Below the pieces are notes generated by a model. It was not told the DNA's origin. It saw only the letters and a list, made by a program, of their open reading frames with translations, and did not search any database. Below are positions 52,869 through 62,082 of a stretch of 64,000 bases of DNA, piece by piece; positions within the stretch are counted from its first letter, which is position 1, and each line of letters starts with the position of its first letter. Source of the DNA: Paenibacillus sp. DMB20 (GTDB taxonomy: Bacteria; Bacillota; Bacilli; Paenibacillales; Paenibacillaceae). The stretch spans positions 124,001-188,000 of the forward strand of contig NZ_LAZU01000021.1 in NCBI RefSeq assembly GCF_000987955.1. The letters run 5' to 3'. Both the position numbers and the translations under genes were made by a program.

Positions 52869-55800
52869 ATGAAACCAATCGTCAGAGAACATATTCAGCA
52901 ATTGGACGTATCGCTGGGCGGAGGGATCGTCAGCGATAAGATACGCGTCGATACGATCGATAATCCGATCCTCATTATCGGCTTGGGAGGAACCGGGATC
53001 GATGCGCTGCTGCGATTGAAATATCAGATTAACCGCAGATTCAAGTTGCCTGAAGATCCGATCTCGAAAAAGAAACGCGAGAAGCCGGATAATGTGGAGT
53101 TCCTGGCGCTGGAGACCAACGAGCAGGACCGCAACAAGAAATATCGCGGCATTGGCCTCGATCCGCTTAATGAATTCGTGCTGCTGTCGAATGCCGAGAT
53201 CGGCGGACTGCTGCAGAACCGCAGCATTTTGGAGCCTTATATTACCGAATGGCTGTCCCCGGAGCTGAGCATTACCGACGGGATGAACGGCGCCGCTGGG
53301 GTTCGCCAGGCCGGACGGCTGCTGCTGTTCACCAAAATCAACCAGGTTGTCCAGGCCATTGACAAGAAGATCAAGACGCTGTCGGTCGGAACGAACAAGA
53401 AGTTGATGGTATTTCTGTTGTCCGGCTTGTCCGGGGGAACCGGCAGCGGCTGCTTTCTCGACATCTCCTACATCGTGCGCGGCATTATCGAACGGGATTA
53501 CGGTTCTGCCGGCATTGACCGCGTCAATACGCTCGGCTATTTGTTTACTCCGGACGTGAATCTGGCGAATAAAAGTTTGAGCGAGCATACGCGCGAATAT
53601 ATCAAGAAGAACGGATACGCCGCACTTAAAGAGCTGGACTACTGGATGAACGTCGACAGCCGCGGCGAGCGTTTCCGGCAGAAGTACGGGAACATCCTTA
53701 CGGTCAATTCCCCGCTGCCGCCGTTCAACCTGTGCCATCTCATCTCCGCGACGAACACGGAAGGGAAGCTGTTGGAGAGCGCTTATGACTACTGCATGAA
53801 CGTCACGGCAGAGAATATAACGAATTTCATGGCAAGCGAGGAGAAACAGTCCGGCGAGGAATTCGCGATCCATGATTACATCAGCAACATTCGCACCAAT
53901 ATTGCGCAGATGAACCGGATGTATCCGGCCAATTATGAATACAACATCATTGGCGCCTCATCCGCCGTCCTCCCTATCGAAGAGATGACGACCTATCTCG
54001 GGTACCGCTTGTTTCAGAAAATGGAGAAGATGTTTCATAAGGCGCCGACCCAGGAGGAGGTCGAAAAGTTCGCCCGCAAGCTGGGGGTTGATCTCGATAC
54101 GCTCGTGAAGACGTTCGAGTCGCGCGTGCCGGAGCCGCTGCCGGGTTATGAGAACAGCGAGCGGCTGAGCTATAACAACGTAGTGAAGCTGCAGGTTGTT
54201 AATATGGATACCGAACTGGAGCAAACGTTCCTTGCGCGGGCGCGGGAAGAATACATTAAGGCAAAGAAGCAGCTTCCAGGCGAGATTGCAGGCAGTTTCA
54301 CTGATCAAATCCGCAGAATGTTCCTACATCCGGAGCAAGGGCCGTTTTACGTATCGCGCCTCATTTATACCGAGAAGGGCTTCTGTCTGTTGAAAATGCT
54401 GCTTTCTTACATCGAGACGCTGCGTGAAAATCTGCACCGCCTCCCGCGTGACATCGAAGCCGCGCAAGAGCAGGCGAATGATCGTCTTGGCGATGCGAAG
54501 AGCGCCTTTATTTCCAAGGATAAAAAGAAAAACATGTACATTGAAGCCAAAATCCAGGAATATTGGCTGCATGCGGATGTAGAGCGCACCGAGCAGATGA
54601 TCGAGTTCTACGAGGATCTGTACCAGTTGCTTAATCAGGAAAACAATCGGATTTATGGCGTTTTTACCGAAATATTGAACGCCCTCAATTCGATCTTCGA
54701 GAAGAACGGCGACATTCTGATTAACGGTGAAGAGCAGGCCGATCATAAAGGGAATCGGACCTATTACTGGAATATCGTCAGCGTGCCGGACATTTCGAAA
54801 GTAATCAGCAACATCATGGATCAGAAGGAAGTCGATGACCTGATCCGGGACTTCTCGCTGGAGTTGCTGGATCACTCGAACCAATGGATCAAAGAGCAGG
54901 AACTCGATATCGTCAGCTCGATTTCGGATTTCCTGTCGGACAAGTTCGGCGACTTGATTACGCAATCGATGGAGGAGTTTCTGATCATGAAGTTTGGCAA
55001 CGACGAGTCGATTGACAAATTCGTCGAGCGCCAGATCGCAAGCAAGCTGGATGACGAGGCCGTTCCGGTTTTTCACCTGAGCAACAGCTCGGGCAACTTG
55101 CATTTTCCGAAATGGGGATTCGTATCCGTGCCCGTGAAGGCGCCAAGCATTTTGAAGGGAATTCGCAATTATCAGAACAATGCGGTCGGCAAGTCGAACT
55201 TCACCGTCAAGGAGAGCGAAGTGAAGAACCGCATCTTCTGGCTGAACACGCATAACGGGGTGCCGCTCTTCGTCTATACGCCGCTCAAGGTATACGAAGA
55301 AAGCTACGAGCGGACTATTCTGGACAAGGAAGGGATCGGCCGTCATCTTGTGCAGACGGACAAAGCGAACTGGACTTATCTCCCTTCCCCGATTCCGGAA
55401 CAATCATGGGGTGACACGTACCGCAACGAGCGGGTGGAGCAATACAATGCTCGCGTCAGAGCCGAATTTGATCTTGGCCTGAAGCATAACGCCGTTGTGG
55501 CGAAAAGCATGGATGACAACACAAGCAATCGTTATTCGGTTGTCTTCACGAAACCGTTCCGGCTGCAGGATATGCTCAAGGATTACGATCTGCAGCTGCA
55601 GGCGGCGAAGCCGAACCTCGGAGAAGTAAAGCGCGCTTATTTGGAACTGAAGCGGCTGTTGGAGGAAGGGCTGGAGCAGGTAGGAACGAAGGATATTTTC
55701 GGCAGCATCAATGAGAATCTGGCGAGGGAGAATCTGATCCGATCACCGGAACTGATTGCGCACTTGCGCGAGGAACTGGCCAAATATGAGGCAATCCGCG

Positions 55801-56258
55801 CCCAGGCTGAACAATTCGAACAGCTGCTGAGCCAGCATCAGGACGAAGAGAAGTGGCAGGATCATTTCATCGAAGCGCTGTACACAGGCACGATCTGCAA
55901 GAAAGGCGCACTCTATGTCTATGACCGAGATGAGGAAGAAGAAGCGTGGGAACCGTTCGCCAATTTGATGAAGAGCCGGGACTACGTGGAATTTGAGGTG
56001 TACGAGCATTTCCGCAGCTTGGATGAAAAGCTCCGCGGAACACTGCTGCGCAAGTCGGCCCGCCGTGCGGCCGAGATGACGGCAACGGAGGATGTTGCTC
56101 CGTTGCTGGCGAAGCTGGATGAATTATACGCAATGTTCCTGGAAGCCCGCGAACGTCTGGAGTATGAGAAGATCGAGCTGGCGAACGGCGAAGACACCTA
56201 CCAGTTCTACAAGCAATTGACAACCAAGCTGAATGCGATTCGGAGAAAGTTGAAATAG
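52869..56258 (+). CDS. tubulin/FtsZ-like GTPase of the Tubulin_2 family
   Basis: A very large (1129-residue) protein. The N-terminus NPILIIGLGGTGIDALLRLK and the tubulin signature LLSGLSGGTGSGCFLDISY (GGTGSG near residue 190) bind GTP as in FtsZ/tubulin; NVEFLALETNEQDRN matches the T3-loop region. The remaining 800 residues are mostly helical with coiled-coil stretches and are unassigned. Tubulin_2 proteins are known only from predicted gene clusters with vWA, GTPase or ATPase partners. It could polymerise or form a GTP-switched scaffold. GGGAGG lies before ATG 52869; its stop is one base before the next ATG. Confidence 0.82.
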   Translation: MKPIVREHIQQLDVSLGGGIVSDKIRVDTIDNPILIIGLGGTGIDALLRLKYQINRRFKLPEDPISKKKREKPDNVEFLALETNEQDRNKKYRGIGLDPLNEFVLLSNAEIGGLLQNRSILEPYITEWLSPELSITDGMNGAAGVRQAGRLLLFTKINQVVQAIDKKIKTLSVGTNKKLMVFLLSGLSGGTGSGCFLDISYIVRGIIERDYGSAGIDRVNTLGYLFTPDVNLANKSLSEHTREYIKKNGYAALKELDYWMNVDSRGERFRQKYGNILTVNSPLPPFNLCHLISATNTEGKLLESAYDYCMNVTAENITNFMASEEKQSGEEFAIHDYISNIRTNIAQMNRMYPANYEYNIIGASSAVLPIEEMTTYLGYRLFQKMEKMFHKAPTQEEVEKFARKLGVDLDTLVKTFESRVPEPLPGYENSERLSYNNVVKLQVVNMDTELEQTFLARAREEYIKAKKQLPGEIAGSFTDQIRRMFLHPEQGPFYVSRLIYTEKGFCLLKMLLSYIETLRENLHRLPRDIEAAQEQANDRLGDAKSAFISKDKKKNMYIEAKIQEYWLHADVERTEQMIEFYEDLYQLLNQENNRIYGVFTEILNALNSIFEKNGDILINGEEQADHKGNRTYYWNIVSVPDISKVISNIMDQKEVDDLIRDFSLELLDHSNQWIKEQELDIVSSISDFLSDKFGDLITQSMEEFLIMKFGNDESIDKFVERQIASKLDDEAVPVFHLSNSSGNLHFPKWGFVSVPVKAPSILKGIRNYQNNAVGKSNFTVKESEVKNRIFWLNTHNGVPLFVYTPLKVYEESYERTILDKEGIGRHLVQTDKANWTYLPSPIPEQSWGDTYRNERVEQYNARVRAEFDLGLKHNAVVAKSMDDNTSNRYSVVFTKPFRLQDMLKDYDLQLQAAKPNLGEVKRAYLELKRLLEEGLEQVGTKDIFGSINENLARENLIRSPELIAHLREELAKYEAIRAQAEQFEQLLSQHQDEEKWQDHFIEALYTGTICKKGALYVYDRDEEEEAWEPFANLMKSRDYVEFEVYEHFRSLDEKLRGTLLRKSARRAAEMTATEDVAPLLAKLDELYAMFLEARERLEYEKIELANGEDTYQFYKQLTTKLNAIRRKLK

Positions 56259-56259
56259 G

Positions 56260-58641
56260 ATGAACACATACACGATAGTGGAAAAATACGCAGCAGCATA
56301 TTCACGCGACGAGGGGAGACTCAGCGGAAAGGACGACAGCCAGAGCAGCATTCATTATCCGACGGTGTTTCTCTTCATTGGCGACAAGGCGGGGGATGCC
56401 ATCGAGCCGATGATCCGGGTCAATGAGCGGAAGTGGGACAACAGCGCCGGCGTCATGTATATCCACGCGCTGTCTCGTAACGCGGTTGCGTCCGCTACGG
56501 CTTCCGGCAGCAGAATTGTCCGGCTCGTGCTGCCGGTTGACGCCGGCCATGCCCCGGACAAGAGCAAGACGCTGCGCCGCGATGTACACCGGCAGTTCCA
56601 TGAGCACAATCACGAACGGTTCGAGCTTAATCGCGTTTTGCGGCAGGTGAGCGGCGATATCGCCGAGTACGGCCGGCTCTACGCTTCCTTTGATCGGATT
56701 CATCTGGCGATTATTACGATGGTCGACGACCCGCTCAATGTGCTGGTGCCGGAAATAACACTTCTCGCGGATGCAATTTTCCGGCAATCGTTCAAGTCGG
56801 TGCAGATGGACCTGTATGTGCTCATCAACGAACGGGAGCAGGCGGAAACGTTCGGCTATGCCAGCTCGGCGGGGGTTGCTTTCCTGCGCGAGGTTGATTA
56901 CATGCAGAGTCCGGACTATGCCTTCTCCGCACCTTTGCACGTGACGGAAGACGGGATATCGATCGAGGTGACGCATCCCGCCTCGCCGCTCTTCGATCTC
57001 GTTTATGTGCTGACGGACAAAAATGAGCGCGGAATGTCGACCTTCGCCGAAGAAGACAATTACGAGATCATATGCCATATGAATCTGTTGAAAAACCGGA
57101 AGCAGAGCAGTTCGGGCCGCTTGCATGAAATGGACAACTATAACAATACGTCCTTGCGCAACAACGTCATGACCGAATCCGGACGTTTGGGGTACGTTTC
57201 CGCCGGCTTGTCCAAGGTGGCGCGCCCGAACCATTCGATTGCGCTCGCTGTACTGTACCATTTCTACCGCGGGCTGATAGATCGAATGAAGGCCGCTCCG
57301 GAGCGTACGCCAGCGGAGAAGCTGTCCTGGTTCGGGCTTGATCCGCAGGCAATCGCTGCACGGGTTGAGCGGGTCGTACCGGATGAGGAACGTCTCAGCG
57401 ATATGAATGGCATCATGACCCATAACATCAGCTTCAGCCAATTGAAACGCATGACGCTGCGCGAAGCCGAGCAGGCCTTGTTCGGCAGCGGCTGCAATGC
57501 ATATTTTCGTGACAATTATGAACAGGTTGCCGATAAAGCGTTCCGGGATCTGCCGGACGGCGAGCTTCTGCATATGGTCCGGGAACGGTTGGCCATGCCG
57601 GCGGATACGAGCTTCTATCAAGTGTATGCCTGGACGAATGAGGCGGATGAAGGAGACTCCGTTTGGCCGCTGCTGCACAGCCGCATTCGCGATGCAGGCC
57701 GGGCGCTGGAGACGGCGCGGGCCGAACTGGAGCAGAAGTATGCCGAGACGGTGGAGGAGCAATCCTTCCAACGGGTGCCGCTGCTGGATAAGCATAATGT
57801 GCGCAATTTTATCCGCTGTTTTTTTAACACCGTCTACCGCCGGAAGCGCGAGGTGCTTCGGCTGGAGACGGAGCTGCGGCTGTACCGGAAATATGAAGCG
57901 GAGCTGGAAAGGCTGCACGAAATCCATGCTAAGCATGTGCAGCAGATGGAGTCGCTGGAGGAGACGCTCCGGGATGCAGCGCTCATGAGCATCCGCCGAG
58001 CCGATGACTATATCGGCCAAAATATTATGGAGTACTACGAACGGGTAACGGCGGACATTATGCAGGAGATTGAAGCGAAGCGGGGACCGGGAACCTTTGG
58101 CGAAGAACGGTACATGGGAAGTTTGGCCCGATTGCTTGAGCAGGGGACCGATGCCTTGGCTGCGCGGCTGTGTGAAGTGTGCAGAACGCATATTTTGACG
58201 GCAGCGCCGTTCAGGCAGACGTTTGAGGAAGAACTGCTGCAGCGGGCGAATGTGATGATTGAATACAGCAATCAAGAGGTGCTGTCGAAGGACGAGCTGT
58301 TCAAGAAGCTGTACCGTATGCTGGAGGAGCATGCGGGCATTCATGTGCGGCTGCTTGATTATACGCATGAGCACCGTTACGAGGAGAAGTATTTTTTCGG
58401 CGATGCAATGAGCGAGTTCATGCGTTATGCCTTGGGCGAAGAGGAGACGTCCCGTATCTACAAACTCGGCTGTGTGCATGAGCAGCGCAGCAGCGGCGTA
58501 GAGAAGCTGAACATTATGGGCGGTTTCCAGATCGAGGACTTGTTGTATTACCGGAATGGAAAAATGTACTACGAGAGCTATGAACAGAACGGATATCAAT
58601 TCCACGGCATCCGTTCCGAGGTGCTTCCGCCAATCCGGTAA
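56260..58641 (+). CDS. large helical partner protein of the tubulin-like GTPase
   Basis: A 793-residue soluble protein. The N-terminal 270 residues look alpha/beta (HYPTVFLFIGDKAGDAIEPM, RIVRLVLPVDAGHAPDKSKT, IHLAIITMVDDPLNVLVPEI, MDLYVLINEREQAETFG), a Rossmann-like pattern without a P-loop. The centre (about 480-620) is coiled-coil (RALETARAELEQKYAETVEE, VLRLETELRLYRKYEAELER). No catalytic motif is recognised. It starts one base after the tubulin-like gene stops, so the two are probably made in fixed ratio and bind each other. Family not recognised. Confidence 0.65.
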   Translation: MNTYTIVEKYAAAYSRDEGRLSGKDDSQSSIHYPTVFLFIGDKAGDAIEPMIRVNERKWDNSAGVMYIHALSRNAVASATASGSRIVRLVLPVDAGHAPDKSKTLRRDVHRQFHEHNHERFELNRVLRQVSGDIAEYGRLYASFDRIHLAIITMVDDPLNVLVPEITLLADAIFRQSFKSVQMDLYVLINEREQAETFGYASSAGVAFLREVDYMQSPDYAFSAPLHVTEDGISIEVTHPASPLFDLVYVLTDKNERGMSTFAEEDNYEIICHMNLLKNRKQSSSGRLHEMDNYNNTSLRNNVMTESGRLGYVSAGLSKVARPNHSIALAVLYHFYRGLIDRMKAAPERTPAEKLSWFGLDPQAIAARVERVVPDEERLSDMNGIMTHNISFSQLKRMTLREAEQALFGSGCNAYFRDNYEQVADKAFRDLPDGELLHMVRERLAMPADTSFYQVYAWTNEADEGDSVWPLLHSRIRDAGRALETARAELEQKYAETVEEQSFQRVPLLDKHNVRNFIRCFFNTVYRRKREVLRLETELRLYRKYEAELERLHEIHAKHVQQMESLEETLRDAALMSIRRADDYIGQNIMEYYERVTADIMQEIEAKRGPGTFGEERYMGSLARLLEQGTDALAARLCEVCRTHILTAAPFRQTFEEELLQRANVMIEYSNQEVLSKDELFKKLYRMLEEHAGIHVRLLDYTHEHRYEEKYFFGDAMSEFMRYALGEEETSRIYKLGCVHEQRSSGVEKLNIMGGFQIEDLLYYRNGKMYYESYEQNGYQFHGIRSEVLPPIR

Positions 58642-58742
58642 GCAAGTTCGATCAAATCAGGCCCCTCTGTTCTCGTAACGGAGCGAATCGCTGGATATTC
58701 CCGATCAGGCTTTTCGATTTCGGACAAGCGAAAAGGCTGTTT

Positions 58743-58784
58743 GAGCCGAAGACGGACAGCGGCGTCAGCGCCGCTCTACGGCTC
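58743..58784 (+). other. intra-cluster hairpin
   Basis: GAGCCG ... AGCGGCG-TCAG-CGCCGCT ... CGGCTC nests two perfect stems in the only sizeable gap (210 bp) of the cluster. No T-run follows. It may act as a processing or partial termination site. Confidence 0.4.
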
Positions 58785-58850
58785 GTCCGGACGTGTGACC
58801 GATAAAAACGATGACATGGCGAAGCCTGCATCCGGGAGGATGCACATTAT

Positions 58851-60152
58851 ATGCGAGAGGATGCTATATCTATGCAGCGAAAAGTAAATTGGCTCATGGT
58901 GCTGTTCAGTTTGATCGGGGGCGCCATCGGCTGGGGAATCGGAGAATGGCTGCTGCACGGCCTGCGCGGCGAGTGGCCGGATATTGCAGTAAGCGGACTA
59001 TACTTCGGCGTGATGTCCCTCTGCGTCGGACTGGCCTGTCTGGTCGCCGAGATGATCTCGCCTCGGTTGAATGGCCCGTCATGGCGCCAGCGATATGCGG
59101 GAACCTCATGGCTGGTGCTTGTTCCGGCGACGCTTGTGATGATGTTCATCGCGGGCTTGGCGCTGGAAACGGCATATCAGTTCGAGCCGGGCAGTGTAAA
59201 AACCGTGAACAATATCGTGCTTGCTATCGATAACTCGGGCAGTATGGAGCAGAACGATCCGAATCAGGATCGGTATAAAGCAGCCAAGCGCATGATCGAA
59301 GAGATGGATCGGGACAAGCAGGCAGCTGTGCTTGTATTTAGCGACAGCGTTGACCTGCTTCAGCCTTTTGTGCAGTTGAAGGATCAGCATGTCAAAGAGG
59401 AGCTGTTCTCCAAGATCGATACGATCCAGCCAACGCAGGGCGGTACGGATATCGGCCTCGCGCTGTCCGAAGCAATGAAACATATTAAGGATCAACAAGA
59501 TACGGCGCGCGGCACGATGCTCGTGCTTTTGTCGGACGGATTCAGCGAAGTGGACACGAGCGCCGTGCTCGCCGATTATAAGGCGCAGCATGTTGGCGTT
59601 CATACGATCGGCCTCAGCCAGGTCGATGCTCAAGGGGCGGGTTTGCTGCGTTTGATTGCCGAGGAGACTGGAGGCCAATATTACGATGTTTCTGAAGCCA
59701 ACGAACTGTCGTTCGTTTTTGAACAGATATACAGCAGTATCGGTGACCGGACGCTGATTACGGAGCGATCCGGCCCGCTGCGGGACAGCGCCTATTATAC
59801 GGTTCTCCATATCGTTGCCTTGACGCTTATCGGGACGGCGCTTGGCCTGGCGCTCGGACTCGTATTCGATAACCGTTACCTTGCCAAGAGCTTCGGGATC
59901 GGCGGCGCGGCAGCGGGTCTGTTGGCCGGCTTCCTGCTGGAGGCGGGCTTGTCTGGACATCCATTGACGGACGGATTCGTTCGCTTGAGTGCCGATCTGG
60001 TGCTGGCGGGTGTCATTACGCTGTTCTCCTTCGTCGTGCCCGTACGGGAGAACCAGCGGCAGCGGGAAGGAAGGCGGCGCAGAGGAGCGTCCGATAGCGA
60101 AGTCAGCAGCCTGTCCGGGCGGCAGCCTGATCGAAGCAGCCGCGGATTCTAA
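58851..60152 (+). CDS. membrane vWA-domain protein (second vWA of the cluster)
   Basis: About 433 residues. Three N-terminal helices (WLMVLFSLIGGAIGWGIGEW, FGVMSLCVGLACLVAEM, TLVMMFIAGLALETA), a vWA domain about 120-290 with intact DNSGSM (DxSxS), GGTDIG (Thr) and LLSDGFSE (Asp), two or three C-terminal helices (VLHIVALTLIGTALGLALGL, AAAGLLAGFLLEAGL) and a basic tail. Topology suggests the vWA lies outside or in a loop. Such membrane vWA proteins act as partner-binding platforms. Starts at 58851 (GGGAGG 11 bases upstream) or 58872 (AGAGGA) are both possible. Confidence 0.8.
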   Translation: MREDAISMQRKVNWLMVLFSLIGGAIGWGIGEWLLHGLRGEWPDIAVSGLYFGVMSLCVGLACLVAEMISPRLNGPSWRQRYAGTSWLVLVPATLVMMFIAGLALETAYQFEPGSVKTVNNIVLAIDNSGSMEQNDPNQDRYKAAKRMIEEMDRDKQAAVLVFSDSVDLLQPFVQLKDQHVKEELFSKIDTIQPTQGGTDIGLALSEAMKHIKDQQDTARGTMLVLLSDGFSEVDTSAVLADYKAQHVGVHTIGLSQVDAQGAGLLRLIAEETGGQYYDVSEANELSFVFEQIYSSIGDRTLITERSGPLRDSAYYTVLHIVALTLIGTALGLALGLVFDNRYLAKSFGIGGAAAGLLAGFLLEAGLSGHPLTDGFVRLSADLVLAGVITLFSFVVPVRENQRQREGRRRRGASDSEVSSLSGRQPDRSSRGF

Positions 60153-60171
60153 TGTGGGGAGGCCATGACAG

Positions 60172-60805
60172 ATGCATTATATGGAAGCGGGATCGGACAC
60201 GCCGATCATCCGCGAACTGACACATCATATGGACGAAGGGCAATGCACCTTGCGCTGGCTATGGCCCGCCGGCATTCAAGCCGTTTATGTTCACAAGGCG
60301 GCGGAAGGCTCGTCAGCGGACCGTCCGTCAGTCGCGGAGCTAAAGCTGTATACGAGAGACGAATACAAAGCGAATAACGGGTATCGCGACCGGATTGAAG
60401 ATTTCGGGCGGCTCGTTTATACGGTATACGCATGTCTGCTCCAAGAAGACGGTCAAACGCTCATTATCCAGCCGAATGGCGAAAACCGGATCACACTCAG
60501 TACGGGCCGGGCGAGAATTCGTTATTCGATCCGCTATAAGGGGGGCTGGTTCAAAAAAATTCAAAGCCGCGCAAATCCAGGTGACGGCAGAGGTGCCGCT
60601 CCCTGCCGATGTGCTTTGCTATGTGAAGAAACAGGGAGGCTATCCCGTCAGCCAGGACGACGGGACGGTCTACCCTTTCGTCGAGCCGTTTGCCCCGGGC
60701 CGTAACGTGCTGCCGGAGATAGAGATCGGCAAGGACGACTATATCCGGCTCTTCTTTACGGACCGCCGCCAATACGGAAAAATTTACGAGCTGATACCGG
60801 AATAA
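60172..60805 (+). CDS. hypothetical beta-rich cluster protein, frame interrupted once
   Basis: ATG 60172 follows GGGGAGG. The product starts HYMEAGSDTPIIRELTHHMD with CTLRWLWPAGIQAVYVHKA, and after deleting one A from the A7 run 60553-60559 continues FKAAQIQVTAEVPLPADVLC to DYIRLFFTDRRQYGKIYELI, about 210 residues. Alternating hydrophobic strands and the pattern of W/Y residues suggest two fibronectin-III-like beta-sandwich domains. No catalytic residues stand out. It lies 14 bases before the GTPase gene, so it may be a structural adaptor of the complex. Confidence 0.6.
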
Positions 60806-60819
60806 GGAGGGGAAGACAC

Positions 60820-62082
60820 TTGGGGATTTTTGATTTCCTGAAACGCAAACCGCAGCTGAAGCCGCAACCGCTGTTTTATGATATCGTGTGCCCGTACTGC
60901 TTTAGCAAGTTCTCGCCGAAAGAGGTCGTGTTCCGTGCGGCGCACCATCGTGAGGATGATGAGGATTATGCGATGCAGGAGGATGAGAAGCTGAATAAAT
61001 ACCGGGACCGCTTCGGTCTTGATACCGTCTATGATATGGAGGCGGTCATCGATCCAAATGATATTCCGGAGGAGCATCGCCTTTATTCCGATCACGTGCT
61101 CATCGGATTGAATGACCGGTATGGGGTCGTTACGCGCAGAAGGCTGTGCCCGCACTGCCATAACGAGCTTCCGGTGACGGCCGGGAAGGTGCCCAGCAAT
61201 ATCATATCCATTATCGGGGCCTCCCAGGTCGGCAAGTCGGTTTACATGACTTCGCTTATTCATACGCTCCAGCATAGCACGGCGGATCATTTCGATGCCG
61301 CCTGCATGCCGCTCAATGCGGAAATAAGCCGCAAATTTCGCCAGATGTACGAGGAGCCGCTGTTTGAACGCGGTGATCTGCTCGCTTCGACGCAGAAGGA
61401 GAAGATGCAGGAGCCGTTCATTTTCCAGTTCGTCTTCAAGGATGAGTCGAAGCCCCCGCTGACGCTGGTGTTTTTTGATGTCGCGGGAGAAGGAATGGTC
61501 GATCAGGATTATCTGGGGCTGCACGGGCAGCATATCAAAAATTCAGCCGGCATCCTGTTCATGATCGATCCGCTGCAAATTCGTTCCATTCGTGAAAAAA
61601 TACGCATGCAATACGGCGGCGTATCCGGCGAGTGGATACCGCAGTACGATGAACCGCGTGATGTCGTGCTGACGCTTTTTGGCGATTTCATCGCCTATCA
61701 AGAGAAGAACAAGACTGACATCCCGACGGCGGTCGTTCTGACAAAGAGCGATATGCTGCATGCGCTGAAAGATGAGGACGGCGATTATATAAAGGAAAAC
61801 AGCAATATTTTTCATAATATGACGCATCGCAAGTATCTTGATCTGACCGAATCCAACAATATCGATGGCGAGGTGCGGCGTTTTATCGAGAAGGTGGATC
61901 GTCCATTCAAAGGCACGATGGATGTCTATTTCTCCAATACGTCTTACTTTGCCGTGTCCGCATTGGGCAGCAACCCGGTCAATCAGAAGCTGCAAGGTGT
62001 TGTCAGTCCGATTCGCGTCGATGAGCCGTTCATCTGGCTGCTGTATCAATTGAATTATATCGAGGGGAGAGAGCAGCAGTGA
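60820..62082 (+). CDS. zinc-ribbon TRAFAC-type GTPase (double-GTPase-like)
   Basis: About 420 residues. An N-terminal split zinc ribbon (CPYCFSKFS and later RRLCPHCHNELPVTAG) precedes a GTPase domain: P-loop IGASQVGKSVYMTSL near residue 133, G3 FFDVAGEGMVDQD near 220, and G4 VVLTKSDML near 307. The insert between P-loop and G3 is long and helical. This matches the GTPases (DO-GTPase type) that accompany GAP1 proteins in predicted conflict systems. TTG 60820 is the start, with AAGGAGGGG seven bases upstream. Its stop overlaps the GTG of the GAP1-like gene (GTGA), so they are translationally coupled. Confidence 0.8.
   Translation: MGIFDFLKRKPQLKPQPLFYDIVCPYCFSKFSPKEVVFRAAHHREDDEDYAMQEDEKLNKYRDRFGLDTVYDMEAVIDPNDIPEEHRLYSDHVLIGLNDRYGVVTRRRLCPHCHNELPVTAGKVPSNIISIIGASQVGKSVYMTSLIHTLQHSTADHFDAACMPLNAEISRKFRQMYEEPLFERGDLLASTQKEKMQEPFIFQFVFKDESKPPLTLVFFDVAGEGMVDQDYLGLHGQHIKNSAGILFMIDPLQIRSIREKIRMQYGGVSGEWIPQYDEPRDVVLTLFGDFIAYQEKNKTDIPTAVVLTKSDMLHALKDEDGDYIKENSNIFHNMTHRKYLDLTESNNIDGEVRRFIEKVDRPFKGTMDVYFSNTSYFAVSALGSNPVNQKLQGVVSPIRVDEPFIWLLYQLNYIEGREQQ

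Noticed and set aside
56302..58605. A 767-codon open frame on the minus strand opposite the coiled-coil partner gene.
   Set aside because: It mirrors the plus-strand gene codon pattern, has no ribosome site, no domain character and lies wholly inside a gene with clear operon context.
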